From the NCBI GenBank assembly GCA_017561935.1, contig JAFZBE010000048.1:28619-92618 (forward strand): a stretch of 64,000 nt of DNA. The letters are read 5' to 3'. The translations under genes and the position numbers were made by a program. Under the pieces are notes generated by a model. It worked only from the letters and a program-made list of their open reading frames with translations. It ran no database searches and was not told the DNA's origin. Below, one piece after another: positions 31,808 to 41,712 of this stretch (position 1 is the stretch's first letter; each line of letters opens with the position of its first letter). The stretch comes from Bacteroidales bacterium (GTDB lineage: Bacteria; Bacteroidota; Bacteroidia; Bacteroidales; UBA3663).

Positions 31808-31830
31808 CAGGTTTTATTTAATTTTTTACC

Positions 31831-33663
31831 TCACTTGGATGCAACCTTATAGAGGGGACCGAAGTTGGCACAAGCACGATAGTCGGCGCCTTCCTTGTCC
31901 ATGCCGAAGGCATTCCAGCAGGCGGGACGGAAGATGTCGCGGTCGGCGACGTTGTGCATGCAAACGGGGATACGGAGCATGGCACAGAGGGTGATGAGGT
32001 CGGCACCTACGTGGCCGTAGCAGATCGCTCCGTGGTTGGCACCCCAGTTGTTCATCACGCTATAGACATCCTTGAAGGCATCCTTCGTCGGATCGAGACG
32101 TGGTGCAAACCAGGTGGTGGGCCATGTCGGGTCGGTGCGCTTGTCGAGAATCTCGTTCACATCGGGATCGAGATCGACGGTCCATCCTTCGGCGAGCTGG
32201 AGTACGGGACCGAGGCCGGCAACGATGTTGAGACGCAGCATGGTCATCGGCATGCCGCCACGGGTGAGGAAGTGCGACGAGTAACCTCCTCCACGGAAGT
32301 AGTCACGGTCGGCGGGCATCCAGCTGGTGGCCTTAAGGCATGCTTCGGCATCGGCGCAGGTCATGTTCCACGGCTCCTTCATGGTAGGCTTGCTCTCGCT
32401 GTCGTTCATGGCACCTGTAGCGTCGAGCGTAGTGGCACCCGAATTGATGAGGTGGATGAAGCCGCCTGCAGCACCTCCCTCGGGACGCCTGCCGGCAACA
32501 CGTTCCACAGCTTCGGGGCTCCAATAGGTGCGGATGTCGGAGAACATCACACCACGGTTAGTGAGCAGATGGCCGAAGAGCATTGACATGCCGTTGAGGA
32601 AGTCGTTCTCGGTGGCGAGCACCTTGGCCTCACGGATACCGTTCCAGTCGAAGCTGGTGCACATGAGCGACTCGGGGAAGTCGAAGTTGGGTTTGTAGTC
32701 GGTCCACTGGCGCTGGCCCTGCACACCGGCTACTATGGCGTTGTGACCAATGGCCTCCTCCTTGTAGCCCATTTCGAGCAGACGCTTCGAACCTTCCATG
32801 AGGTCGCGAATGATCATCATGCACTTGACCGTGAACTCCCAGTCCTCGTCCTTCTCTTTGCGGTTCTTTCCTTTGCCCTTGCCGTTATAGGGGGTCATGT
32901 GGACGCCAGGAAGGATGGCACGATCCTCGTTGTAGTCGTGACCCTCGTTGGGCTTGCAGTACTTCTCGACCCAAGCCATGGCGCGTTCGAATTCCTCGGG
33001 ATCATAGATACCGAAATCGACACGGCGCAGGATTTCGACGAGCGAGACGTACTCGGTACGCATACCTAGGTATTGCTGCAGGAAGTCGGCATTGACGATG
33101 GAGCCGGCTATACCCATGCAAGTGTTGCCGAGACTCAGGTACGACTTGCCGCGCATGGTTGCCACAGCCTGTGCAGCACGAGCAAAACGCAAAATCTTCT
33201 CGGCCACATCAGCGGGAATCACATTATCGGTCACGTCCTGAACATCATGGCCATAAATGCCATATGCAGGCAGGCCCTTCTGGGCATGGGCAGCAAGAAC
33301 GGCAGCAAGATATACTGCACCCGGGCGCTCGGTGCCATTGAAGCCCCAAACAGCCTTTGGATGAGAGGGATCCATGTCCATGGTCTCTGAACCATAGCAC
33401 CAGCAACTGGTGACGGTGATGGTGGAACCAACGCCCTCTCGTTCGAACTTTTCGGCACAAGCTGCCGATTCACCTACACGACCGATGGTGGTGTCGCTGA
33501 TGACACACTCAACGGGACTTCCGTCGCCATTGCGAAGGTTTGTGCTTATCAGGTCGGCCACAGCATGTGCCAAGGCCATTGTCTTCTCTTCGAGGCTCTC
33601 GCGTACGCCTCCCTGTCGTCCATCGATGGTGGGACGAATACCGATTTTTGGATAGTTACTCAT
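31831..33663 (-). CDS. fucI: L-fucose isomerase
   Basis: Converts L-fucose to L-fuculose in the cytoplasm with Mn2+. The 610-residue protein starts [24 protein letters not shown], contains [17 protein letters not shown] near residue 80, and [20 protein letters not shown] and [22 protein letters not shown] late in the chain (both given in part). It is about 20 residues longer than E. coli FucI, and a Lys-rich stretch [17 protein letters not shown] (about residues 262-278) is where extra length occurs. It is transcribed before fucP. Confidence 0.96.
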   Translation of the reverse strand: MSNYPKIGIRPTIDGRQGGVRESLEEKTMALAHAVADLISTNLRNGDGSPVECVISDTTIGRVGESAACAEKFEREGVGSTITVTSCWCYGSETMDMDPSHPKAVWGFNGTERPGAVYLAAVLAAHAQKGLPAYGIYGHDVQDVTDNVIPADVAEKILRFARAAQAVATMRGKSYLSLGNTCMGIAGSIVNADFLQQYLGMRTEYVSLVEILRRVDFGIYDPEEFERAMAWVEKYCKPNEGHDYNEDRAILPGVHMTPYNGKGKGKNRKEKDEDWEFTVKCMMIIRDLMEGSKRLLEMGYKEEAIGHNAIVAGVQGQRQWTDYKPNFDFPESLMCTSFDWNGIREAKVLATENDFLNGMSMLFGHLLTNRGVMFSDIRTYWSPEAVERVAGRRPEGGAAGGFIHLINSGATTLDATGAMNDSESKPTMKEPWNMTCADAEACLKATSWMPADRDYFRGGGYSSHFLTRGGMPMTMLRLNIVAGLGPVLQLAEGWTVDLDPDVNEILDKRTDPTWPTTWFAPRLDPTKDAFKDVYSVMNNWGANHGAICYGHVGADLITLCAMLRIPVCMHNVADRDIFRPACWNAFGMDKEGADYRACANFGPLYKVASK

Positions 33664-33730
33664 GTTAGGGATAGTGTGGTTTATTAGTTATAGGTAGTGG
33701 GAGTCATGGGAATCCCTTATTATATCGCGG

Positions 33731-33762
33731 CAAATATAGCAAGATTTTTCGAAACATCCAAA
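33731..33762 (-). promoter_or_regulatory. Promoter for fucI-fucP
   Basis: Minus strand TTTG (33762-33759), a 20-bp gap, and TATATTTG (33738-33731), 68 bp before the fucI ATG. No recognisable operator was found. Confidence 0.82.
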
Positions 33763-33783
33763 TATAATTACGAATTTTTCGCA

Positions 33784-33813
33784 AAAAGGCCCCGGATTTG
33801 CAGTCCGAGGCCC
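33784..33813 (-). terminator. Terminator of the SusCD-phosphatase operon
   Basis: On the minus strand GGGCCTCGGACTGCAAATCC and GGGGCC form a stem of about ten pairs with one mismatch and a short loop, followed by TTTTTGC. It lies 43 bp after the phosphatase stop and upstream of the fucI promoter. Confidence 0.8.
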
Positions 33814-33855
33814 GAAAACCGAAACAGATGAGAAACAGACAAACAATCGGCTGCC

Positions 33856-35118
33856 CTATTGAAGGAGCGACAGCCAATAGGCGCGCACGTCGCCCCAGTG
33901 ATAATAGGGTGCACAATCGGTGGGAACAGGTATCGTGGTTTCGTGTTCGTTGTGCAGGAACTTCACCAGCACGTCATCGGAACGCTTGCTGCGATAGAAG
34001 ATGAGCTGGACGTTGGCTCCCATGGGCGACACCTTGAAGTCGCTCCACACCTTGTAGAAGTCGTCGGGGTCGGACGTGGAGGCTGTGCAGCCATCGAGGC
34101 CGAGGAGGGCGCAGAGTGGAATGACGTTGCCGTCGTGCCCGAAGCGCAGGTCGGCCACTACCCTATCGGCATTGCCGGGGTCGAGGGCAGCGTCGGCACA
34201 CTCGAGGATGTTGCGGAGCAAGGGATGACAGCTACGGAGCGCCAGGCCATGATTGTCGGTCCAATCGGCATCGGCGGCATAGAAGCGGAAATTGAAGCAC
34301 TGCCACAGGTCGAACAGTTCTTGCGGGGTAAAGAGGTCGTAGAACGAGATGTCGCTCTCCATGTCCTGCATATCGCTGGCGATCCAGTAGAAGCCCCACA
34401 TCAGTTCGTCGGGGTTGACGTTCCAACGCACCCAGGAGGCATCGGTAAAGAGGGCCTCCATCATACGCCCGGGATGGGTGTGCTCCTGCTGGAACTTACG
34501 GTAAAGCTCCTTCCACGGCCCGTCGTTGTAAGCGATATGTTCGGGTGAATGATAGTTGAGATAACTCATGTAGGCGCGCTTGGTCTCATGACGTATCTGC
34601 AGGCGGGGATTGAGTTCGCGCAGACGATCGACGAAAGCGTCCATCGAGTTGCGGCAACGCATGGACGTTGTGCTGCGGGCAAAGATGCGGGCATCGCCCT
34701 GGAAGACCTCGGGGAAGGAGGCGAACATGCGTTCGGCTATGCCGCGATGCTGGCGTTCACCCAACGGGGCCAGTTCGTCACCATGGAACTCGGCCTCCTT
34801 CCACACTTCCTGCAAGCGCTGGAGCGTACTGAGGCCCAACGGGCTAAGCACCTGCTGGTCGGCGGCCTGCTGCAACAAATCCAATACCCACTTGTAGTCG
34901 CGGTCGCTTATGAGATAACGCGAGCCATGACGACCATAATGACTAACATAGACGGGCTTGTACCCCTTGGGTGCGGGTGTCTGTGGGGCGAAGTCGAGCG
35001 GATAGGCATAATAGACACCTCCGCTTTTTTCGAGTGTGGCAGCCACCTCCTCGAACGTGGTTTGTGCCGAAGCACTCGCCACGAGGAGGGAGATGAGGGA
35101 TATTATGAGTGCTCTCAT
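33856..35118 (-). CDS. Exported histidine acid phosphatase (MINPP/phytase-like)
   Basis: A 420-residue exported histidine-clade phosphatase. Signal peptide MRALIISLISLLVASASAQ; catalytic VSHYGRHGSRYL near residue 59 contains RHGxR; the C-terminal proton-donor motif is RFGHDGNVIPL (HD type) near residue 327. Family members hydrolyse phytate, inositol phosphates or other phosphate esters in the periplasm or outside. The gene is the third of a SusC-SusD operon (15 bp after susD), so it probably dephosphorylates a compound captured by that pair. Bacteroidetes MINPP enzymes use a different HAE motif, so assigning phytate as substrate is an inference. Confidence 0.85.
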   Translation of the reverse strand: MRALIISLISLLVASASAQTTFEEVAATLEKSGGVYYAYPLDFAPQTPAPKGYKPVYVSHYGRHGSRYLISDRDYKWVLDLLQQAADQQVLSPLGLSTLQRLQEVWKEAEFHGDELAPLGERQHRGIAERMFASFPEVFQGDARIFARSTTSMRCRNSMDAFVDRLRELNPRLQIRHETKRAYMSYLNYHSPEHIAYNDGPWKELYRKFQQEHTHPGRMMEALFTDASWVRWNVNPDELMWGFYWIASDMQDMESDISFYDLFTPQELFDLWQCFNFRFYAADADWTDNHGLALRSCHPLLRNILECADAALDPGNADRVVADLRFGHDGNVIPLCALLGLDGCTASTSDPDDFYKVWSDFKVSPMGANVQLIFYRSKRSDDVLVKFLHNEHETTIPVPTDCAPYYHWGDVRAYWLSLLQ

Positions 35119-35133
35119 AATAGTTGCGGCTTA

Positions 35134-36831
35134 TCAGTTGGCGAAATCGGGATTCTGCGTCAGGTTGGGATTGACGGTGAACTCATCCTGCGGAATAGGG
35201 AAGAGCTTATACTTGTCGTCGACATCCTGGCCTTGATAGTGACCGGCAGCACCATCGGAGCCCTTCCAGTCCCAGTTGTAGCCCTTGGTGTATTTGCCGA
35301 AGCGGATGAGGTCGGTGCGACGCACATTCTCGGTATAGAGCTCACGGGCACGCTCGTCGCACAGGAAGTCGAGGGTGAGCTGGTCGGCTGTGATGTCGCC
35401 GCTCACGGCACTTGTGCCGTACTTGCCCGACATGTAGGCGCGTTCACGCACCTCGTTGACGTAACGGAGTGCCTCGTCCTTCGAACCACCGCCACCGCGC
35501 AGGATGGCCTCGGCTGCCATAAGGTAGGCATCGGCCGTACGGAAGAGCGGATAGTCGATGCTGGAATAGACGGTGCCTGGGTCGCCAGCTACCTGCGAAC
35601 GGTCCTTCTTCACGCTGCGCCACTTGATGATGCTGTAACCCTTGGTGAAGGTCTTCTCGAAGCCCTTGCCCTCGGTCCAGGTCTCCTTCTGCTGGCCGTC
35701 GAGCTTGTCGAAGAACTGTGCACGCTTGTCATACTTGTTGTCGCCCCACGGATCATCGGGGTCGAAGGTCTGGTCGTGCAGGTCGAACTTATCGACGAGT
35801 GACACCTTGGCGCGACCGTTGCCCCAGCCACGTGTGCCGATGCCTGTGGCATACCAGTTGTTCATGGCGCCGTTAGCAAGTGCCTTGATGAGGAAGTTGG
35901 TGCCAGCCGAACCCTGTGCATTGTCGGCATCCTGCACGAGGCCCCAGATGATCTCGGGACAGGTGTCGTTGTCGGCAAGGAAGATGTGACGCCAGTCGGA
36001 GGCCAGAGGATAGGCTCCCGAGTCGATGATCATCTTGGCATACTGATAGGCCTTGTCGAACTGTGCGGTGCCTGTCCATACTTCGGCATTGAGGTAATGA
36101 CGCGCGAGGAGGAACCATGCAGCTGCCTGATCGACACGTCCGTACTCCTTCTTGCCTGCAGCTGGAAGGTCGCTCATCAGGTCGGTGACTTCATTTACGA
36201 CATAGTCGAAGAGCTCGCGACGCGTTCTTTGCTCGGGGATGACACCGAGATCCTGGCTGTCATCGACGAAGGGTGCCGAACCGTAGAGGTCACAGATCAT
36301 GCTGTAGCAATAGGCGCGGATGAGACGAGCCTCAGCACGATAGGTGAGGTAGTCGTTCTTGAGCTGGTCATAGACGCCATTTTCCTGGAGTTTGGCTTCG
36401 GTGCTGTTGCGCAGGAACTCGTTGCAGTAGTTGATAGCCATATAGAGACGGTAGTAGGGATAGCTGATGACCTTGACCGAGGAGTTCCAGTTCATCTGAT
36501 ACATGGACAGGGTGCCATGACCACCACCTGCGTGGAAGAGCACCTCGTCGGTGGAAGCTACCTGCAGGTAAAAGAGGCAGCGGGTGTAGCCGGAATAGCC
36601 TTCGTCGATGCCATTGACATCGCCATCGCCGCCATCACCACCTTTCTGACCTGTCTGGATGAGCGAAGCATAACACTTGGCCAACATGCCCCGATAGCCG
36701 TTGACGCTACCATATACATCGTTGCTCGTGAGCTGATTGTCGTCGAGCGGAAGGGTGTCGAGGTCGCTGGTGCAAGAGGCGGCCAACAGAAGCGAGAGGA
36801 CGACACCGAAAAGTTTTGTATAGAGTTTCAT
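35134..36831 (-). CDS. RagB/SusD-type surface lipoprotein
   Basis: A 565-residue outer-membrane lipoprotein that lids a TonB-linked importer. Lipobox LSLLLAASC (MKLYTKLFGVVLSLLLAASC) gives the lipid-anchored cysteine at residue 20. The TPR-rich body has RCLFYLQVASTDEVLFH, AEARLIRAYCYSMICDLYGSAPF and FRTADAYLMAAEAILRG, and ends with DERARELYTENVRRTDLIRFGKY and the NPNLTQNPDF tail, in family order. The ATG at 36831 follows susC by 35 bp; a TTG 18 bp upstream is less likely. The ligand cannot be read from the sequence. Confidence 0.93.
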   Translation of the reverse strand: MKLYTKLFGVVLSLLLAASCTSDLDTLPLDDNQLTSNDVYGSVNGYRGMLAKCYASLIQTGQKGGDGGDGDVNGIDEGYSGYTRCLFYLQVASTDEVLFHAGGGHGTLSMYQMNWNSSVKVISYPYYRLYMAINYCNEFLRNSTEAKLQENGVYDQLKNDYLTYRAEARLIRAYCYSMICDLYGSAPFVDDSQDLGVIPEQRTRRELFDYVVNEVTDLMSDLPAAGKKEYGRVDQAAAWFLLARHYLNAEVWTGTAQFDKAYQYAKMIIDSGAYPLASDWRHIFLADNDTCPEIIWGLVQDADNAQGSAGTNFLIKALANGAMNNWYATGIGTRGWGNGRAKVSLVDKFDLHDQTFDPDDPWGDNKYDKRAQFFDKLDGQQKETWTEGKGFEKTFTKGYSIIKWRSVKKDRSQVAGDPGTVYSSIDYPLFRTADAYLMAAEAILRGGGGSKDEALRYVNEVRERAYMSGKYGTSAVSGDITADQLTLDFLCDERARELYTENVRRTDLIRFGKYTKGYNWDWKGSDGAAGHYQGQDVDDKYKLFPIPQDEFTVNPNLTQNPDFAN

Positions 36832-36866
36832 ATTGTTTCTATTGTTCAAAATTCTACATTCGAAGG

Positions 36867-39833
36867 TCAGAAGTTGAGCGACATGCCGAACATATATACG
36901 CGAGGACGCTGATAGACGTTCTTGTCGATGCCACTATAGATTTCGGGATCCATGCCGCTATAGCCAGTGATGGTGAACACGTTCTGGACGGCGAAGGAGA
37001 GACGCAGCGAGCTGGCCTTGTTCCAGAGGTGACGGAAGGTATAGCCGAGCGTGATGTTATCGAGACGGAAGAACGAGCCGTCCTCGAGGAAGTAGTCGGT
37101 GTAGAGGCGCTGCTGGGTGAATGCGGTCTCGAGCGTAGCCTTCTGTATGTTGGAGGAAGTTCCCTGCGAGCTGTAGAGGTCGTCGAGAGACTCGCTGGCC
37201 TTGACGTAGTTGAAGACGTAGTTGCCGAACGAGCCATGACCGTTGAAGCCGAGGTCCCAGTCCTTGTAGAGGAACTTCATGTTAAGACCGGCGAAGCAGG
37301 GGGCCTGCGAGCTGTGGCCTGTGACATTCTTGAATGCGTCCTCCTCTGAGGTGGTCTCTTCGCCGCTTTCAGTAAGATAGATACCGTCCTTAGGCGTGCC
37401 ATCCTCGTTGTAGGCCTGACGCAGGAGGAAGAAGGTATAAGGCGTCTGATCGACCATCTGGACCTGCAGATACTTGCCAGTGCCGCCGGCGTTGCCAGTC
37501 TTCACGTAGTTGTCGTCGGTATCGATAGTGTTGAGCTTGGTGATCTTGCTGTCGTTCCAGGTGAAGTTGACACCCAAGCGCCACTCGAAGTCGCGTGTCT
37601 TGACAGGCACGGCATTAAGTGCGATCTCGAGGCCCTTGTTCTCCATCGAACCAATGTTGGTGTAGATGACATTGGTGAAGTTGGCACCGGCGGGCACTGC
37701 GATGTTATTGAGGAGGTCCTCGGTCTCACGATAGTAGTAATCGATGGAACCACCGAGGCGGCTGTCGAGGATGGCCCAGTCGAGACCGACGTTATAGGTC
37801 GATGTGGTCTCCCACTTGATGTTCGGGTCGTAGCCATCGGGGCGATAGGTGGTGTACCAGGTGTTGCCGAAGCGATAGCGCGACTCATCGTAGGAAGCAG
37901 TATAGGTAGAGAGGGCAGGATAGTCGGAGCCGATGTCCTGCTGGCCGGTCTGACCGTATGACAGGCGGAGCTTCAGGTCGTCGAGCGTTTCGACGTCGCG
38001 GAGGAAGGCCTCGTTCTTGAGCTTCCAGGCAAAGGCCACCGAGGGGAAGTAACCCCAGCGGTTCTCCTTGCGGAAACGCGAGGAGGCATCGGCACGGAAG
38101 GTGGCCGTGAGGAGGTAACGGTCGGCAAAACTATAGTTGAGACGACCATACCAGGAAAGGAGGTAATACTCGCTCTCGGAATGGGTGGGAGAAGAGAGTT
38201 CGACGCCTTTAGGGTCGAGGTTCTCGTCGTTGAACTTCTTCCAGAAACGTTGCCAACCGTAACCTGCCATGATGTCTAGATGCTGCTCGTGGGCAAAGGT
38301 GTGGGTATAGTTGGCATAGAAGTCGAGCAACGTGTTACGCTTGTTCTGCTTCGAGGTATATTCGAGGCCCGTACCGTCCTTTTGGTTGCTGGTGTACATC
38401 TGTGGAGCAAATGGCGGGACGGAGCGGTCGTAGGTTGACTTGAGCACATCATAGCCGAGGTTGAGGTTGAAACGAAGGTCCTCGAAGCCATGGATCTTGT
38501 AATCGATGGCCATATTGCCGATGGAGCGGGTCACCTTGTTCTGGCGATCGTCGAGCTCGATGAGTGCCAAGGCGTTGTCGGGGGCGATGGCCATGGGTGC
38601 ATCACCATTCATCCAGGTGTAGTAGCCGCAGCCGATGCCACCCGGGTAGGTTGCATGGATGGGACGTGTAGGATCGGCACCGATAGCGGCACCAACTACA
38701 CTGCTCGTCACGGGCTTGTTATCCTCGTATGAGCCCTTGACGTTGATGTCGAAGGTGAGATGATCCTGCAGGAAACGGGGCGACAGGCCGACGGAGGCAC
38801 TGGTGCGCTGATAGTTGTTGGTCTTGATGATACCGTCCTGATTGGTATAGCCTACGCTGGCACGATAGGGCATGTTGCCGAGAGCACCACTGACGGAGAC
38901 GTTGTGTTCCTGACCAAAGGCATTCCGATAGATCTCCTTCTGATAATCGACATCGTCGTTGCCCAGGGCAAATTCGGCAGGGGCATTTGCATACTTGGTG
39001 AATGCGGCCTTGTAATCGGTGGCATTCAGGACGTCGAGGGTCTTGATGACCTGACTGATGGTGAAATTGTTGGTATAGTTGACCGAAGGCTTGCGGCTGC
39101 CTACCTTGCCCTTCTTCGTGGTGATGATGATGACACCGTTCGATGCACGGGAACCATAGATGGCGGTTGACGAGGCATCCTTGAGAACTGTAAACGACTC
39201 AATATCGGCGGGGTTGATGGAACCGATGATGTTGCTTGAGCCATTGATCGAACTGTTATCGACGGGAACACCGTCGATGACGATGAGCGGGTCGTTGGAA
39301 GCTGAGAGCGATGAGCCGGCTCGTACACGAATGGTTGCTCCGGAACCAGGAGCGCCTGAAGACGGGGTTACATTGACACCAGCCACCTTGCCCATCAATG
39401 CGTCCTGGGCGCTGACGATGCTACCCTTGTTGAGCTCTTCGGCCTTGACGCTGAGCACAGAACCTGTGGCGTCGCGTTTCTTTACCTGTCCATAACCAAT
39501 CACCACGACATCGTCGAGCAACTGGCTGTCTTCGCGCATGGTCACAGTCAATGACTGGCCATCTGCACTGAGTTCCTGTGTCTGATAGCCCAGAAAACTG
39601 AAGACGAGGGTGGAGTTCCTGTTGGGAACCGCAAGGGAATAATTGCCATCAGCGTCGGTGAGGGTACCTGTAGTGGTACCTTTGACCACGACGTTGGCTC
39701 CGGGGATTGCTTCGCCGGTCTGGTCAACGACACGTCCTTTGACGGTGACGTTCTGACCAACGGCAGCATAACACAACAGCATTCCTGCCAGAGGAAGCAT
39801 TCTGCGAAATACAGTGTTTGCAGTCTTGTTCAT
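36867..39833 (-). CDS. SusC/RagA-type TonB-linked outer membrane transporter
   Basis: A 988-residue outer-membrane importer. Signal peptide (about residues 1-27), then a CarboxypepD-like domain (VTVKGRVVDQTGEAIPGANV, GTTTGTLTDADGNYSLAVP), a TonB box/SusC signature DDVVVIGYGQVKKRDATGSV, the plug (QDALMGKVAGVNVTPSSGAPG, YGSRASNGVIIITTKKGKVG) and a long barrel ending PRVYMFGMSLNF. No STN domain precedes the plug, so signalling to a separate anti-sigma is not expected. It leads an operon with susD and a histidine phosphatase. A -7 box lies at 39918, and a DUF6377 sensor gene is encoded upstream on the same strand. Confidence 0.95.
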   Translation of the reverse strand: MNKTANTVFRRMLPLAGMLLCYAAVGQNVTVKGRVVDQTGEAIPGANVVVKGTTTGTLTDADGNYSLAVPNRNSTLVFSFLGYQTQELSADGQSLTVTMREDSQLLDDVVVIGYGQVKKRDATGSVLSVKAEELNKGSIVSAQDALMGKVAGVNVTPSSGAPGSGATIRVRAGSSLSASNDPLIVIDGVPVDNSSINGSSNIIGSINPADIESFTVLKDASSTAIYGSRASNGVIIITTKKGKVGSRKPSVNYTNNFTISQVIKTLDVLNATDYKAAFTKYANAPAEFALGNDDVDYQKEIYRNAFGQEHNVSVSGALGNMPYRASVGYTNQDGIIKTNNYQRTSASVGLSPRFLQDHLTFDINVKGSYEDNKPVTSSVVGAAIGADPTRPIHATYPGGIGCGYYTWMNGDAPMAIAPDNALALIELDDRQNKVTRSIGNMAIDYKIHGFEDLRFNLNLGYDVLKSTYDRSVPPFAPQMYTSNQKDGTGLEYTSKQNKRNTLLDFYANYTHTFAHEQHLDIMAGYGWQRFWKKFNDENLDPKGVELSSPTHSESEYYLLSWYGRLNYSFADRYLLTATFRADASSRFRKENRWGYFPSVAFAWKLKNEAFLRDVETLDDLKLRLSYGQTGQQDIGSDYPALSTYTASYDESRYRFGNTWYTTYRPDGYDPNIKWETTSTYNVGLDWAILDSRLGGSIDYYYRETEDLLNNIAVPAGANFTNVIYTNIGSMENKGLEIALNAVPVKTRDFEWRLGVNFTWNDSKITKLNTIDTDDNYVKTGNAGGTGKYLQVQMVDQTPYTFFLLRQAYNEDGTPKDGIYLTESGEETTSEEDAFKNVTGHSSQAPCFAGLNMKFLYKDWDLGFNGHGSFGNYVFNYVKASESLDDLYSSQGTSSNIQKATLETAFTQQRLYTDYFLEDGSFFRLDNITLGYTFRHLWNKASSLRLSFAVQNVFTITGYSGMDPEIYSGIDKNVYQRPRVYMFGMSLNF

Positions 39834-39917
39834 AGAATAATATTATTAATAATGTGGGAAAAGTATAAGCACGTGATAGGTCGTTGGAAGTTTTTCATTG
39901 CTTTGCAGTTTGCGCTG

Positions 39918-39925
39918 CAAAGGTA
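39918..39925 (-). promoter_or_regulatory. -7 box for the SusC operon
   Basis: TACCTTTG on the minus strand (39925-39918), 85 bp before the SusC ATG. A TTTG is present 16 bp upstream instead of 19-21. Confidence 0.6.
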
Positions 39926-40052
39926 TTGAGTTTTTTTTGAACAAAACTGAATGATTGGGACAAAGTAGGGAAAAAAGTAAGCCAACAAGGATACAATCCC
40001 TATTGGCTTTCAATAACTTGTACGATTTTACCCCTCCTTCTTGAGTAAGTAG

Positions 40053-41705
40053 TTATTTGAGGCTTTGGACAGCTGCGACAAACTCTTCGCGCGATAAATC
40101 GGTACGAGCCCTCATCTTAAGACGGTAGTTATAAACGGTCTGTGGCGAGAAATGGAGGAAGGAAGCGATCCTTGTGCTGTCGTTGATACCCAAGCGAACC
40201 AAGGCATAGATACGCAACTCGGGACTCAGCAACTCGCCCTCCTTGACACCTACATGCTCGTCGGGCCGCAGCAGCGCATTGAACTCCTTGATGAAGTCGG
40301 GGAAGAGCGAGAGGAAGATGGCATCGAAGTTACGGAAGAAGTCGCGCAGATCCTCCTGCTGCTGGCTCTTGTCGCCCACCAGCTTGATGACTTCGGTGAG
40401 CTGGTTGCCCTTCACCTTATTATAGATGGAGCGACGCAGGAACTCCTGTTTGTCCATATAGGCTGAACAAAGGTTGAAGACCTGTCCGATGTATTCCTCC
40501 TTGATGCGATTGGCATCAGCAAGCTGAGAGTTGGCAGCCTCCACTTGTGCATTGGTGTGCAACAGTTTACGATTGGTGTCGGCAATCTCCTGATAGAGGC
40601 CATGCAGCTTGCCATTGAGCCGACGGAGCTGCATGCTGCGCTGGTGCAGAATCCATACACCAACGACGGCAATGAGCAACAGCAACCCCAGGGCGATGGC
40701 CAGCCATAGCTTACGTTGTGAGGCGGTCTCACTCTTGCGTTCGTAGGCGCTTGTGATGATGGGCAGGAACTGTGCGATCTGCGTGATGCGGCAATGGATG
40801 CGGCTGAAGGTGACGTCTTCGAGCGCACATGCCAAGTAATGGTAAGCACGGTCCACATCGCCATCGCGGAACAACAAGATGGCCAACTGCTGCAATGCCG
40901 TGTATTTCTTGGTGGCACGCTGCAAGTCCGCCACTGCACTGACGGCATAGTAATACTCTGCTTCACGATTCATTCCCATGGCCTCGTAAATCTCGGCAAA
41001 GGTGACTGCAAGAAGCGTTTCACCCAAATCGCTTTCCTCGCGTTCAAGCCGTCCTTTCATGAGAAGAAGGGCCTCCTGCGGCTTGTTATCGAACAATAAC
41101 AGATATGCCTCGCCAATGTCATGCCCTATATCATCGGGAGGGAGCACCGACTGCAACTGCTTTCGATAGAACAGCAGGGAATCCCTGAATCGCTGGCGAT
41201 CGTCCTCAAGCTGCGAATTCTGGTGCATCGAATGGTAGATGGAATAATACAGGTGAAAATAATACACCATATCTTCCGCCCTTACCTTTCCGCGATTGGC
41301 ATCAAGCCTATTTTTCGCCTGGGAGTAATAGCCCAACCCTTTGAGGGCCTCGGCAATATCGAGGTCATTGCGCACCTTCGACGCCTCATCGTCAGGATCG
41401 ATCAGCGAGGAACACAACCGAGCGTAATAGAGCGCACTGTCCAAACGGAAACTGCGGTAGATGCTGAAAAGCTCGTGCATAAGACGACGCTTTTCGCTCC
41501 GTTCTTCCGTGTGGAGCAATTGCTGCTGCAGGTTCTGTATGCTGATTCTCTTCTGGCGGTCGAAAACAGGCTTTTCCTGTATTGTCCTGTCGAGAACATG
41601 CAGGATGGAATCGAGTTGCCTGGGTGATTGGGCATACGATAATGCCGCTCCTGCAGCGAACAGAAGCAGCAATAGTGCGGACCGAAGGGTGGACAATCGG
41701 TTCAT
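40053..41705 (-). CDS. DUF6377-type membrane regulator with TPR and HTH
   Basis: A 550-residue inner-membrane regulator. Signal peptide or first helix (LLLLLFAAGAALSYAQ), an about 300-residue periplasmic helical part with TPR-like stretches (IAEALKGLGYYSQAKNRLDAN, YYAVSAVADLQRATKKYTALQ), one transmembrane helix (LWLAIALGLLLLIAVVGVWIL, residues about 335-355, quoted in parts), a coiled coil, then the DUF6377 domain and a terminal helix-turn-helix (LVRLGINDSTRIASFLHFSPQTVYNYR). Such proteins control adjacent SusCD loci. Its ATG lies 7 bp after the folE stop, so it could share the queuosine operon transcript. Confidence 0.88.
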   Translation of the reverse strand: MNRLSTLRSALLLLLFAAGAALSYAQSPRQLDSILHVLDRTIQEKPVFDRQKRISIQNLQQQLLHTEERSEKRRLMHELFSIYRSFRLDSALYYARLCSSLIDPDDEASKVRNDLDIAEALKGLGYYSQAKNRLDANRGKVRAEDMVYYFHLYYSIYHSMHQNSQLEDDRQRFRDSLLFYRKQLQSVLPPDDIGHDIGEAYLLLFDNKPQEALLLMKGRLEREESDLGETLLAVTFAEIYEAMGMNREAEYYYAVSAVADLQRATKKYTALQQLAILLFRDGDVDRAYHYLACALEDVTFSRIHCRITQIAQFLPIITSAYERKSETASQRKLWLAIALGLLLLIAVVGVWILHQRSMQLRRLNGKLHGLYQEIADTNRKLLHTNAQVEAANSQLADANRIKEEYIGQVFNLCSAYMDKQEFLRRSIYNKVKGNQLTEVIKLVGDKSQQQEDLRDFFRNFDAIFLSLFPDFIKEFNALLRPDEHVGVKEGELLSPELRIYALVRLGINDSTRIASFLHFSPQTVYNYRLKMRARTDLSREEFVAAVQSLK

Positions 41706-41712
41706 CGATTTA

